DNA of 64,000 bases from Mycolicibacterium flavescens (lineage in GTDB: Bacteria > Actinomycetota > Actinomycetes > Mycobacteriales > Mycobacteriaceae): positions 248,001 through 312,000 of the forward strand of contig NZ_MIHA01000001.1 in the NCBI RefSeq assembly GCF_001722335.1. Direction: 5' to 3'. Numbering within the stretch: position 1 is the first letter of the stretch; every line of letters begins with the position of its first letter. Of this stretch, positions 51,043 through 58,800 are shown one piece after another. The notes under the pieces were generated by a model. That model was not told where the DNA came from and did no database searches. It was given only the letters and a program-made list of their open reading frames with translations. The translations under genes were made by a program, and so were the position numbers.

Positions 51043-51090
51043 ACACTACAACTGGGGTCCGTCATCCCAGCGCTATACGAGATGTTGTGT
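51043..51090. promoter_or_regulatory. Two NrdR boxes upstream of nrdF2
   Basis: Box 1 ACACTACAACTGGGGT (51043-51058) and box 2 ATACGAGATGTTGTGT (51075-51090) match the NrdR consensus acaCwAtATaTwGtgt at about 11 and 12 of 16 positions. They are 32 bp apart start to start (three helical turns, 16-bp gap), the standard NrdR arrangement. They lie 61-108 bp upstream of nrdF2. Repression by NrdR when dNTPs are plentiful is inferred. Confidence 0.65.
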
Positions 51091-51143
51091 CTGGCGTGTC
51101 GCCCCCGAACTCGCAAATCCGGCAGCGTCGCGGGTGCAGGTCC

Positions 51144-52652
51144 TCAGGCCGCCGCAGCGCGCCGCCCGCCGAGAAACCGGTACTCGGACGCGTCGAACTT
51201 GCGGGTCGCCAACCAGTACTGCCAGGTCATCCCGCTCCACAGCGTGCGGTTGACCCCGTGCTCGTCGAGGTACCAGCTGCGACAACCGCCGGTGCTCCAC
51301 ACCGTGCCGGCCAGGTCGGCCTGCAACTGCTCGTTGTAGTTGTCCTGCGCCTCGCGGGTCGGCGCCAGCGCCTGCGCGCCGGCCCGGTCGACCGCGGCGA
51401 TCGCCTGCGCGGCGTAGCGGATCTGCGACTCGATCATGAACACCACCGAGTTGTGCCCCAGCGCGGTGTTCGGCCCCAGCAGGAAGAACAGGTTCGGCAT
51501 GTCGGCGACGGTGATGCCGCGCAACGCCGCGATGCCCTCGCGGTTCCACCGGTCCACCAGGTCCTCGCCGCGCGGGCCCTTGATGTTGACGTAGGTGTAC
51601 GAGTCGGTGACGTGGAAGCCGGTGGCGAACACCACGACGTCGACCTCGTGTTCGACACCGTCGGCGGTCACGATCCCGGTCGGCGTGAACCGGGTGATCG
51701 CCTCGGTGATCACATCCGTGCGGGGGTCGGCGATCCCGCGGTAGTACGTGTCGGAGTTCAGGATCCGCTTGCAGCCGGCCCGGTAGTCCGGGGTGAGCTT
51801 GCGGCGCAGCTGCGGATCCTTGATCGACTTGCGGATGTTCCACTTACCCAGCAGCTCACCGATTTTCAGCAGCTTCGGCTGCTGCGTCATCGCGAACCCG
51901 ACACCCTCGTGGATCCAGTAGATGCCCGCGCGCATCAACTGCCGGGTGCCGGGAACCGTGCCGAACATGTTGCGCATCCACTGCGGGATCGGGTTGTTGG
52001 GCCGCGGCATCACCCACGCCGGAGTGCGCTGATACAGCTGCAACTCGGCGACGTCCCTGACGATCTCCGGCACGATCTGGATGGCACTGGCCCCGGTGCC
52101 GATCACCGCGACCCGCTTGCCGGTCAACTCGACGCTGTGATCCCATTCGGCGGAATGGAAAGTGGCACCGCCGAATTCGTCGAGGCCGGGGAACTCCGGC
52201 ACCAGCGGGATGTGCAGGCCGCCGGCGCCCGAGACGACGAACTGTGCGACGAACTCGCGGCCGTCCTTGGTGAAAACGTGCCAACGGTGCTCATCGTCGT
52301 CCCAGTGCGCGCGGTCGACGTGCGAGCCGAACCGGATGTAGCGCCGCAGCCCGTACTTGTCCGTCACGCCCTTGAGGTAGTCGAAGATCTCCGGCTGAAA
52401 CGACCACATGTGGCTCCAGTCGGCCTTTGGCTCGAACGAGAACGAGTACATGTGCGACGGGATGTCACACGCGCAGCCGGGATAGGTGTTGTCCCGCCAC
52501 GTACCGCCGATCTCGTCGGCCTTCTCCAGGATCAGGAACTCCACGTTGCGCCGCTGCAACTCGATCGCCATGCCCAGCCCGGAGAAACCGGTGCCGATGA
52601 TCAGTGTGCGGGTGTGCACGGGTTGATTGCTCGTCTGCGCGGCAACCGTCAT
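51144..52652 (-). CDS. Baeyer-Villiger-type flavin monooxygenase (Rv3049c type)
   Basis: 502 aa. Two Rossmann motifs (GTGFSGLGMAIELQRR near the N-terminus for FAD and GTGASAIQIVPEIV for NADPH) flank the BVMO fingerprint FGGATFHSAEWDHS (FxGxxxHxxxW[PD]). Also seen: GGTWRDNTYPGCACDIPSHM and ATGFHVTDSYTY. It uses NADPH and O2 to convert ketones to esters or to oxidise heteroatoms. Same position as Rv3049c, followed by its TetR gene on the same strand. Confidence 0.9.
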   Translation of the reverse strand: MTVAAQTSNQPVHTRTLIIGTGFSGLGMAIELQRRNVEFLILEKADEIGGTWRDNTYPGCACDIPSHMYSFSFEPKADWSHMWSFQPEIFDYLKGVTDKYGLRRYIRFGSHVDRAHWDDDEHRWHVFTKDGREFVAQFVVSGAGGLHIPLVPEFPGLDEFGGATFHSAEWDHSVELTGKRVAVIGTGASAIQIVPEIVRDVAELQLYQRTPAWVMPRPNNPIPQWMRNMFGTVPGTRQLMRAGIYWIHEGVGFAMTQQPKLLKIGELLGKWNIRKSIKDPQLRRKLTPDYRAGCKRILNSDTYYRGIADPRTDVITEAITRFTPTGIVTADGVEHEVDVVVFATGFHVTDSYTYVNIKGPRGEDLVDRWNREGIAALRGITVADMPNLFFLLGPNTALGHNSVVFMIESQIRYAAQAIAAVDRAGAQALAPTREAQDNYNEQLQADLAGTVWSTGGCRSWYLDEHGVNRTLWSGMTWQYWLATRKFDASEYRFLGGRRAAAA

Positions 52653-52745
52653 GGTGGGCCCTTCCTGGGAACGCCGGTACCGGGTACTTCAGGCAAGTCT
52701 CCGGAACGGGACCGACGGTGTCAACGCGCCGTCACGCGCTGTCAG

Positions 52746-53486
52746 TCACGCGACGGGCTGCTGCTTGCGGACCGCGGTGTTGATGGGCTGGTCAGCGTCG
52801 ATCTTGATGCCGAGCAGTTCTGCGGTGCCGTTGATCGCCCCGACCATGATCGTCGTCATGTGCGCGATGAACTGGTCGGCGGGCATGCGGCGGGGCTGGT
52901 CGTCGTCGGCGCCGAGCCACCAGTCGGTCGCCGAGGCCGCGGTGCCGAAGATCGCGAACGCCGCCAACTCGAACGCGGCCGGATCCGAGGCGAGGTCCTT
53001 GAGTTGCGCGCTGATCATGTCGGCCACCGCCAGGGTGATCTCGCTGCCCTTGTTCACCGTCGTCATCGCGGCGGCGGACTGATCGGCGAAGCGGCCCTGC
53101 AGCAGGAACCGCACCACGTTCGGATGCTGCTCGACCAGCTCGACGTAATGCCCCACCCCGCGGGCGACGATCTGGCGCGCCGAGTCGTGCTCGACATCGA
53201 TGCTCGGGATGATCGCCGCCCACAACATGTCCCGCATGCGCTGGCCGATCTCGCTGAACATGTCCGACTTGTCGGTGAAGTGCCGGTAGATCTTCGGCTT
53301 GGCGGTCCCGGCCTCTTCGGCGATCTCGCGCACGCTGACGTTGGGGCCCAGGTTGTCGATGGCGCGGAACGCAGCGTCGACGATCTCGGCGCGCACCTTT
53401 TTGCGGTGCTCGCGCCAGCGTTCACTGCGGGCGTCCACCTTGACGCCCGACTCGCCGCTGGGGCGTGGCTTGGACCCTCGTCGCAC
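52746..53486 (-). CDS. TetR/AcrR family regulator (Rv3050c type)
   Basis: 246 aa from GTG 53486. The N-terminal HTH (about 25-72) reads VRAEIVDAAFRAIDNLGPN then VSVREIAEEAGTAKPKIYRH, the TetR pattern; the C-terminal domain has SARQIVARGVGHYVELVEQH. It is 93 bp upstream of the monooxygenase, so it may regulate it. Divergent from the geranylgeranyl-reductase-like gene (151-bp gap). Confidence 0.87.
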   Translation of the reverse strand: MRRGSKPRPSGESGVKVDARSERWREHRKKVRAEIVDAAFRAIDNLGPNVSVREIAEEAGTAKPKIYRHFTDKSDMFSEIGQRMRDMLWAAIIPSIDVEHDSARQIVARGVGHYVELVEQHPNVVRFLLQGRFADQSAAAMTTVNKGSEITLAVADMISAQLKDLASDPAAFELAAFAIFGTAASATDWWLGADDDQPRRMPADQFIAHMTTIMVGAINGTAELLGIKIDADQPINTAVRKQQPVA

Positions 53487-53637
53487 CCGGTCACTGTACC
53501 GCTCCGGCGCTGCTGACCTGCTCAGACCATGCTGGGGCGTGTTACGTGTGACGCTCGCCGGGCAACGCCGTCCGACGAGAAACACGCTCGCGGCGCGAGT
53601 AATATCGCTTCGACAGCCGAACGACGAGACGAGTTTC

Positions 53638-54822
53638 ATGACGCAGCGATACGACCTGGTCATCGCAGGTGGCGGGCCTTCCGGCTCGGCAGCAGCGTGG
53701 CAGGCCGCGCAGACCGGCGCCAAGGTAGTGGTCCTGGACAAGGCCGAATTCCCCCGGGCCAAGCCCTGCGGCGACGGGCTGACCGCCCGCGCGGTCAGCT
53801 ATCTGCAGAAGATGGGGCTGGCCGACGAGGTCGCCACCTACCACCGGGTGAATCGCGTGACGGTCTTCAGCCCGAGCGAGTGGGAACTGTCGTTCCCGAA
53901 GCGCCCCGGCATGCCTGATCACGGGCACACCGTCAGCCGCGAACGCCTTGACACCACCCTCCTCAAGCACGCCGAGTCCGCCGGCGCCGAGGTGCGTCAG
54001 GGCGCCGAGGTGTCCGGGCCGATCCTGGAGAACGGCCGCGTCGTGGGGGTCACGCTCAAGAGCGGCGAGAAGGTCTACGGCGATGCGGTGATCGCCGCCG
54101 ACGGCGCCTACTCCCCCATCAAGCGCGCGCTGAAGATCGACTCGGAATACAACGGCTACTCGGCGATCGCGATCCGCTCGGAGATGGCGGCCAACCGGCC
54201 GGACTCCGACAGCCTCGACATCTATCTCAAGCTCGTCTTCGAAGGTGACCAGTTGCCGGGCTACGGCTGGGTGTTCCCGATGGGCGACGGCATCTTCAAC
54301 ATCGGGCTCGGCTACGTCAACAGCTACAAGAATTGGCAGTCGATCAACGCCACCCAGTTCCTCGGCGACTTCCTGCGCACACTGCCGCGCGAGTGGAACC
54401 TGCCGCCGATCGAGGAACTGAAGAAGAACAAGAGTGTGCGCGCCTGGCGGCTGCCGATGGGCTTCACCGCCTGGCCGCCGTGGCGTCCGGGCGTGCTGTT
54501 CACCGGCGACTCGCTGGGCGCCGGCAAGCCGGCCTCCGGGGCGGGCATCTCCAAGGCGCTCGAATCCGGTTTGGCCGCAGGCGAATGCGCGATCGCGGCG
54601 CTGCAGAACGGCGGCCCCGACGACTTCACCAACTACGCCCAGCGCATGGAGGCGGCGTGGGGCCGGGAGTATCGGCGCGGCCGCTACATGCACAAGTTGA
54701 TCGGTCAGCCCAAGCTCGCCAACGCCGGTGTCAAGCTGATCGACAACGCCGCGTTCCGCGACCGGATGCTCAAGGCGCTCTACAAGAAGGCCCAGGGCCC
54801 GCAGCACACCATCAAGAAGTAG
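53638..54822 (+). CDS. Geranylgeranyl reductase family FAD oxidoreductase
   Basis: 394 aa. FAD Rossmann VIAGGGPSGSAAAWQAAQ, the CGDG motif PRAKPCGDGLTARAVSYLQK, the DG motif VIAADGAYSPIKRALK and the family block YGWVFPMGDGIFNIGLGYVN identify a GGR/MenJ-type enzyme that saturates isoprenoid chains. The third FAD motif, normally GDAA-x-NPxxGEGI, is GDSLGAGKPASGAGIS, unlike MenJ (Rv0561c). Good start at ATG 53638. Not in H37Rv at this place; likely a second reductase with another isoprenoid substrate. Confidence 0.87.
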   Translation: MTQRYDLVIAGGGPSGSAAAWQAAQTGAKVVVLDKAEFPRAKPCGDGLTARAVSYLQKMGLADEVATYHRVNRVTVFSPSEWELSFPKRPGMPDHGHTVSRERLDTTLLKHAESAGAEVRQGAEVSGPILENGRVVGVTLKSGEKVYGDAVIAADGAYSPIKRALKIDSEYNGYSAIAIRSEMAANRPDSDSLDIYLKLVFEGDQLPGYGWVFPMGDGIFNIGLGYVNSYKNWQSINATQFLGDFLRTLPREWNLPPIEELKKNKSVRAWRLPMGFTAWPPWRPGVLFTGDSLGAGKPASGAGISKALESGLAAGECAIAALQNGGPDDFTNYAQRMEAAWGREYRRGRYMHKLIGQPKLANAGVKLIDNAAFRDRMLKALYKKAQGPQHTIKK

Positions 54823-54836
54823 CTCGGCGGCCGAAG

Positions 54837-54867
54837 GGCCACTTATCCCGCGGTTGACTAAGTGGCC
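54837..54867. terminator. Hairpin between convergent genes
   Basis: GGCCACTTA (54837-54845) and TAAGTGGCC (54859-54867) pair perfectly over 9 bp around a 13-base loop. It is between the stops of the reductase (54822) and the cupin gene (54880), suiting a bidirectional terminator. No T-run on either side. Confidence 0.65.
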
Positions 54868-54879
54868 ACTCAGCGCGGG

Positions 54880-55218
54880 CTACTTGGCGACGACCGTCAG
54901 CAACACCGCCGAATCCTCGAGCGCAGCAAGGCTGTGCCGCTCCTCGGGGATCGGCAGGTAGTCGCCGGCCGCCCCTTCGACCGCCCCACTGGGCGCGTCG
55001 AGGCGCACGCGGCCCCGCAGCACCAACAGCGTTGCCTCGCCGGGGCTTTCGTGATCATCGAGGCCGTGGTCGGCGGCCAGCGCCAGCACGGTCTGGCGCA
55101 GCGTCTTGCCGCTGCCGCCGAACACGCTGCGCGCCGACCGGCCCGCCGAGGCGGCCTTGGCGGCGGTGATCAGCTCGTCGGCCAGCTGGTGCAGCGACAA
55201 TGCGGTGGACGTGGTCAT
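54880..55218 (-). CDS. Small cupin-domain protein
   Basis: 112 aa. N-terminal helix (about 1-50, LSLHQLADELITAAKAASAG) and a single cupin barrel: LAADHGLDDHESPGEATLLV (motif 1, with His-Asp-His-Glu) and GAAGDYLPIPEERHSLAALE (motif 2 His). It likely binds a metal. Last gene of the operon starting at 58666, 25 bp after the winged-helix regulator; small cupins beside such regulators often bind small anions or metal. Function not assignable. Confidence 0.82.
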   Translation of the reverse strand: MTTSTALSLHQLADELITAAKAASAGRSARSVFGGSGKTLRQTVLALAADHGLDDHESPGEATLLVLRGRVRLDAPSGAVEGAAGDYLPIPEERHSLAALEDSAVLLTVVAK

Positions 55219-55243
55219 GAAATCTCCTTTTCTGCCCCGACGG

Positions 55244-55918
55244 TCAACGTTCGGGGCGCAATACCAATCCGACCTCGCACGAACCGCCGTGCGGGTCCGG
55301 CGTCACCGACGCCTGATACTTCGCGCCGACCGCGTCGGCGTTGCAGTCGATCACTTCCTGGATCAGCCCCTGCTGGATCCCCCGCACGACCTCCGGCGCC
55401 GACGCCGCGACCTGCGCCAGCGGGCAGGTGCAGATCTGCACCGTCACCTCGCCGAACGAGTTGAACACCGAGCGCACCTGGAAGCCGAGTTCGTTGAGCG
55501 TGGCCACCACCATGTCGGCGATCGTCGGCTCGGAACGCGGCCGCGCCAGCCGGACCCGGCGCGCCAGATCCGCACCGATACGCACCGCGCGCTGCTCCCG
55601 CTCCTGCGGTGTGCCGCCCAGATGCGTCGCGAACAGCGCGACGATGTCGGCGTAGTCGAGCCGCGGCGCGACCTCATAAGTCACCCGCGGCCGGCCCGCG
55701 CGACCGGCCCTGGCCGTGTGGCCGCGCCGCACCACGCCCTGCTCCTCGAGCGTGGCCAGGTGGAACCGCGCCGTCGTGATGTGGATCTGCAGCGCGTCGG
55801 CGACCTGTTGGGCGTCGACGGCGGCCGTCGCGTTCTGCAGCAGGTTCAGCACTTTCCGGCGCTGCTGGCCGACGGCCCGCTCCGAGGGCGCGTCGACGTC
55901 ATGTCGCGGCACTGACAT
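55244..55918 (-). CDS. Winged-helix regulator with four-cysteine C-terminal domain (SufR/ArsR-like)
   Basis: 224 aa. HTH about 18-85: RRKVLNLLQNATAAVDAQQV, TTARFHLATLEEQGVVRR and a basic wing GRAGRPRVTYEV. The C-terminal part has four cysteines at 163, 165, 192 and 214 (ICTCPLAQVA, IDCNADAVG, GGSCEVGLV), reminiscent of Fe-S-binding SufR-type regulators but with its own spacing (C-x1-C-x26-C-x21-C). I infer a metal- or cluster-based redox/NO sensor. ATG 55918, 12 bp after the methyltransferase. The natural target is the palindrome at 58680-58705. Confidence 0.82.
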   Translation of the reverse strand: MSVPRHDVDAPSERAVGQQRRKVLNLLQNATAAVDAQQVADALQIHITTARFHLATLEEQGVVRRGHTARAGRAGRPRVTYEVAPRLDYADIVALFATHLGGTPQEREQRAVRIGADLARRVRLARPRSEPTIADMVVATLNELGFQVRSVFNSFGEVTVQICTCPLAQVAASAPEVVRGIQQGLIQEVIDCNADAVGAKYQASVTPDPHGGSCEVGLVLRPER

Positions 55919-55930
55919 GACCCGAGTCTG

Positions 55931-56734
55931 TCACGACTCCGGCACGACGCCGACCAGCGCGACCGCGGTCAGCGTGTGCCGATACCGGTGGAACGTCTTG
56001 CGCATCCCGATGACCCGTTTGCGCGCGGCCGGTCGGCGGATCAGGTTTCCGACGATCCGCAACGCGCCGAGCGGTCCCTCGTCGGCCAACACGCGCGCCG
56101 GGTTGAGCAGCGCCATCTTCGCGTGGTCGACGGTGTCCACGGTGAACCCGGCGTCGGTCAGCAGCGCCGCCCACTCCGCTGTGGTCAGCGGCCGGGCGTT
56201 GACCTTGATCGCACGCGACATGTCGCGGCGGATTTCATCCTTGGTGTCCTGCGCAATGTCGTCGGGCGCGAGGCCCAGCTCGTGGATCGCGTAGCGCCCG
56301 CCCGGCCGCAGCACCCGGAACGCCTCGGCGACGATCGCGCGTTTGTCCTTGTCGCCTTGCATGGTCAGCATCGCCTCGCCGATCACCACGTCGGCGCTGT
56401 CCGACGCCAGCCCGGTCTCGGCGGCGTTGGCGACCACGACTTTCCCGTTCACGGGTGCGACGATCTTGCGCACCGCCTCACCGGCCGCCGCGGTGTCGTC
56501 GACACCGACGTAGGAACGCGGATGCTGCGCGACGATGTCGGTCGCGGTGCGGCCCAGGCCGGGGCCGAGTTCGACGACGTCGGCACCGGTGATCCCGGCC
56601 GCACCGAGCAGTCGGCTGGTCAGTTCGAGTCCGCCGGGGCGCAGCACCCGCTTGCCCAGCCGGGCCAGCAGCCAGTGTCCGGGAAGATCTGCGTCGGGCC
56701 GCTGCGCCAGCGGAAGTGCCTCTCTATCAGTCAT
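55931..56734 (-). CDS. Class I SAM-dependent methyltransferase
   Basis: 267 aa. Motif I VVELGPGLGRTATDIVA (about 54-70), AAETGLASDSADVVIGEAML (motif II/post) and FRVLRPGGRYAIHELGL (motif III). The C-terminal part (AEWAALLTDAGFTVDTVDH on) is family-typical, with a basic hydrophobic tail RKTFHRYRHTLTAVALVGVV. ATG 56734 overlaps the permease stop (ATGA). Fourth gene of the operon. It could methylate a small molecule or quinone; no substrate motif is visible. Confidence 0.85.
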   Translation of the reverse strand: MTDREALPLAQRPDADLPGHWLLARLGKRVLRPGGLELTSRLLGAAGITGADVVELGPGLGRTATDIVAQHPRSYVGVDDTAAAGEAVRKIVAPVNGKVVVANAAETGLASDSADVVIGEAMLTMQGDKDKRAIVAEAFRVLRPGGRYAIHELGLAPDDIAQDTKDEIRRDMSRAIKVNARPLTTAEWAALLTDAGFTVDTVDHAKMALLNPARVLADEGPLGALRIVGNLIRRPAARKRVIGMRKTFHRYRHTLTAVALVGVVPES

Positions 56735-57510
56735 TTTCGAACCGTCCTTTCGACAGCGGCGATCGCGATGATCGCCGTGAACACTGAGCATGCGTACACC
56801 AGCGCGGCGTTGGGACCCCACGGCGGAGTCAGCACGCTGTCCTGACCGGTGCCGTACACCGCGTTCAGGAGCGGCAGAAAGCGTTGCAGCGTCGCCCCGC
56901 TGGGCAGATAACCGGCCGCGCTCTCCACCACGAACGCCCACAACAGGATCGCGCCCACCGCGCCGAGCGGCGACCGGACCAGCGCGCCCACCCCGACACC
57001 GGCCCCGGCGGCGAAGAACGCCAGCAGCGGGACCGACCACAACAGTCGCACACCGACGTCGTCGCCGATCGACACCGGTCCATAGACCGTAGGTGCGATG
57101 ACCGGCAGACCGATGAGCACGACGGCCACGGTGGCCGCGGCGACGGCGGCGCCCACCACGCCGTAGAACAGCCACCGACCGGTCAGCACAGGCCAGGGCC
57201 GCGGCATCGCCAACCGGACGTACTCACCTGCGTGGTAACGGTTTTCGGCTGTCTGACCGTCTGCGCCTGCGACGGCGACCATCGCAACGGTGATCGTGAT
57301 GACCCAGTAGGCGGCATTCGAGGTGGTCACCTGCAGCACCGAGATCTGGCCCGGGATGCGCGCAAACGACTCCGCGATGAGCGCGACGGCGAACGTGATC
57401 GCCACCGGGATCCCAGCGGCGGCGGGGATCTCGACGGTCCACAGCCTGCTGCACCCGCCGGTGCGGATCTGTTCGGCGCGTACGTTGCGCGCTACGGCGC
57501 CGGCGATCAT
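56731..57510 (-). CDS. ABC-2-type permease
   Basis: 259 aa with about six hydrophobic helices: IPVAITFAVALIAESFARIP, NAAYWVITITVAMVAVAGAD, FYGVVGAAVAAATVAVVLIG, LLWSVPLLAFFAAGAGVGVG, and GAVGAILLWAFVVESAAGYL among them. ATG 57510 overlaps the ATPase stop, so the two form one transporter. The layout is that of NosY/CcmB-like ABC-2 permeases. Substrate unknown. Confidence 0.82.
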   Translation of the reverse strand: MIAGAVARNVRAEQIRTGGCSRLWTVEIPAAAGIPVAITFAVALIAESFARIPGQISVLQVTTSNAAYWVITITVAMVAVAGADGQTAENRYHAGEYVRLAMPRPWPVLTGRWLFYGVVGAAVAAATVAVVLIGLPVIAPTVYGPVSIGDDVGVRLLWSVPLLAFFAAGAGVGVGALVRSPLGAVGAILLWAFVVESAAGYLPSGATLQRFLPLLNAVYGTGQDSVLTPPWGPNAALVYACSVFTAIIAIAAVERTVRK

Positions 57511-58202
57511 GCGCACTCCAGCAGCGTCGACTCGAGCCATTCGCGGGTGTCGGCACCTGCCGGGGTGAGTTGTCCGAGGTCGCCGGTGGCGTGCACGCGC
57601 CCGTCGCGCAACAACACGATGTGGTCGGCGGTCAGCGCCACTTCGCCGAGCAGATGGGTGGCGACGACGACGGTGCGGCCACGGTCGGCGAGCTCGCGGA
57701 CCAGCGACCGGAACCAGACGATGCCGGGCACGTCGAGACCGTTGAGCGGTTCGTCGAACAGCACCGTGGGCGGGTCGGCCAGCAGTGTGCCCGCGACGGC
57801 CACCCGCTGACGCAGACCCAGCGAGAGCCCGGCGATGCGCTGGGCCCGGTGGTCGTTGAGACCGGTCTCGGCGAGCACCTCGTCGATGCGGGCGTCGCCG
57901 ATCCCGGAAAGCGCTGCGAGCCAGCGCAGATGGCGGTGCACCGTGTGACCCGGGTTCATGGCGGCCGGTCCCAGATGGAAGCCCGACAGCAGCGGGTCCG
58001 CACCGGCCGGCGTCCCGCACACCGTGACCGTCCCCGTGTCGGGCCGGGTCAGTCCGCCGAGGATCCGCAGCAGCGTGGTCTTGCCCGCGCCGTTGAGACC
58101 GAGCAGCGCGGTCACCGCCCCGGCCGGGAAACTCACCGTGACGCCGTCGACGGCGCGGCGGCGACCGAAGGACTTGGTCACCCCGACGGCGTCGATCGTC
58201 AT
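57507..58202 (-). CDS. ABC transporter ATP-binding protein
   Basis: 231 aa. Walker A LLGLNGAGKTTLLRILGG (about 33-50), signature IAGLSLGLRQRVAVAGTL (LSLG instead of LSGG, as in drug/Cu ABC-2 exporters), Walker B TVLFDEPLNGLDVPG, H-loop VVVATHLLGE. ATG 58202 overlaps the stop of the secreted-protein gene (ATGA). Partner of the permease at 56731. Confidence 0.9.
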   Translation of the reverse strand: MTIDAVGVTKSFGRRRAVDGVTVSFPAGAVTALLGLNGAGKTTLLRILGGLTRPDTGTVTVCGTPAGADPLLSGFHLGPAAMNPGHTVHRHLRWLAALSGIGDARIDEVLAETGLNDHRAQRIAGLSLGLRQRVAVAGTLLADPPTVLFDEPLNGLDVPGIVWFRSLVRELADRGRTVVVATHLLGEVALTADHIVLLRDGRVHATGDLGQLTPAGADTREWLESTLLECA

Positions 58203-58666
58203 TGGAAGTTGCACGGGATCGGCAGGCCGAGGGTCTTGATGCCGTTGCACAGCGACTTGCTCGCCAGCTTCCACCGGCCGTCGATGCGGCGCCACTCGGC
58301 CTCGACCTGGACGGTCGGGGCGCCCTGCCGGCTGGCGTTGATGACCGCGGTGTGCCGGTCGCCGTCGTGGGTCTCCGGGCCGGTCACCACGCTGGATCCG
58401 CGGGGCGGCCGGAAGAACCCGATCCGGTAGACCATCTTCGGCACGACGACCGCGCGGCTGCCGCCCTCGAGCTGAGCGGCCTTGACCGAATCCGGGGCCG
58501 GCGTGCCGACCAGCAGCCGGATCTGCGCGTCGAGTTCGGCCAGCGACGGCACCTCCGAAGTGATGGCGAACTCCTGGACCGGATCGGGTTGGGCCTGCGC
58601 CGCGGGCGCAAAACCGGAGGATGCCACGGCGATTGTCGCCATCACTACGCACAGACGCCTGAACAT
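58199..58666 (-). CDS. Secreted MTB12/CFP-2-like protein
   Basis: 155 aa. Signal peptide VVMATIAVASSGFAPAAQAQ, then a domain resembling low-molecular-weight antigen MTB12 (NTF2-like): PSLAELDAQIRLLVGTPAPD, SVKAAQLEGGSRAVVVPKM, VEAEWRRIDGRWKLASKS. Two C-terminal cysteines (SLCNGIK, PIPCNFQ) may bond. First gene of the operon; AGGAG lies 9 bp upstream of ATG 58666 and the palindromic promoter is directly behind it. As the exported member it could present or collect what the ABC system moves. Confidence 0.78.
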   Translation of the reverse strand: MFRRLCVVMATIAVASSGFAPAAQAQPDPVQEFAITSEVPSLAELDAQIRLLVGTPAPDSVKAAQLEGGSRAVVVPKMVYRIGFFRPPRGSSVVTGPETHDGDRHTAVINASRQGAPTVQVEAEWRRIDGRWKLASKSLCNGIKTLGLPIPCNFQ

Positions 58667-58679
58667 GACCCGGTCTCCT

Positions 58680-58731
58680 ATTTAGAGGAAATCTTTCCGC
58701 TAAATGTAGACCGCCCGACCGAGTGAGGCAA
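58680..58731 (-). promoter_or_regulatory. Promoter of the 58.7-54.9 kb operon with a 26-bp operator palindrome
   Basis: Reading the minus strand: -35 TTGCCT (58731-58726), 17-bp spacer, -10 TACATT (58708-58703). Over the -10 and start lies a palindrome (58680-58705) with arms ATTTAG-n-GGAAA and TTTCC-n-CTAAAT around a 2-bp centre; all 22 arm bases match, and the one unmatched pair lies between them. A partly IdeR-like sequence (58724-58742, 13 of 19) overlaps the -35. The operator would be for the operon's own winged-helix regulator; inferred. Confidence 0.6.
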
Positions 58732-58800
58732 GGCTTACCTCTGATAGCAAGCGTGCAGTTGGCGCCGCAGAAAACGGGCTCTGCTGTCTAGACTCCGCGT

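Noticed and set aside
51012..53516. Long plus-strand frame of about 830 codons
   Set aside because: Antisense to the monooxygenase and TetR genes with shadow composition and no family match.
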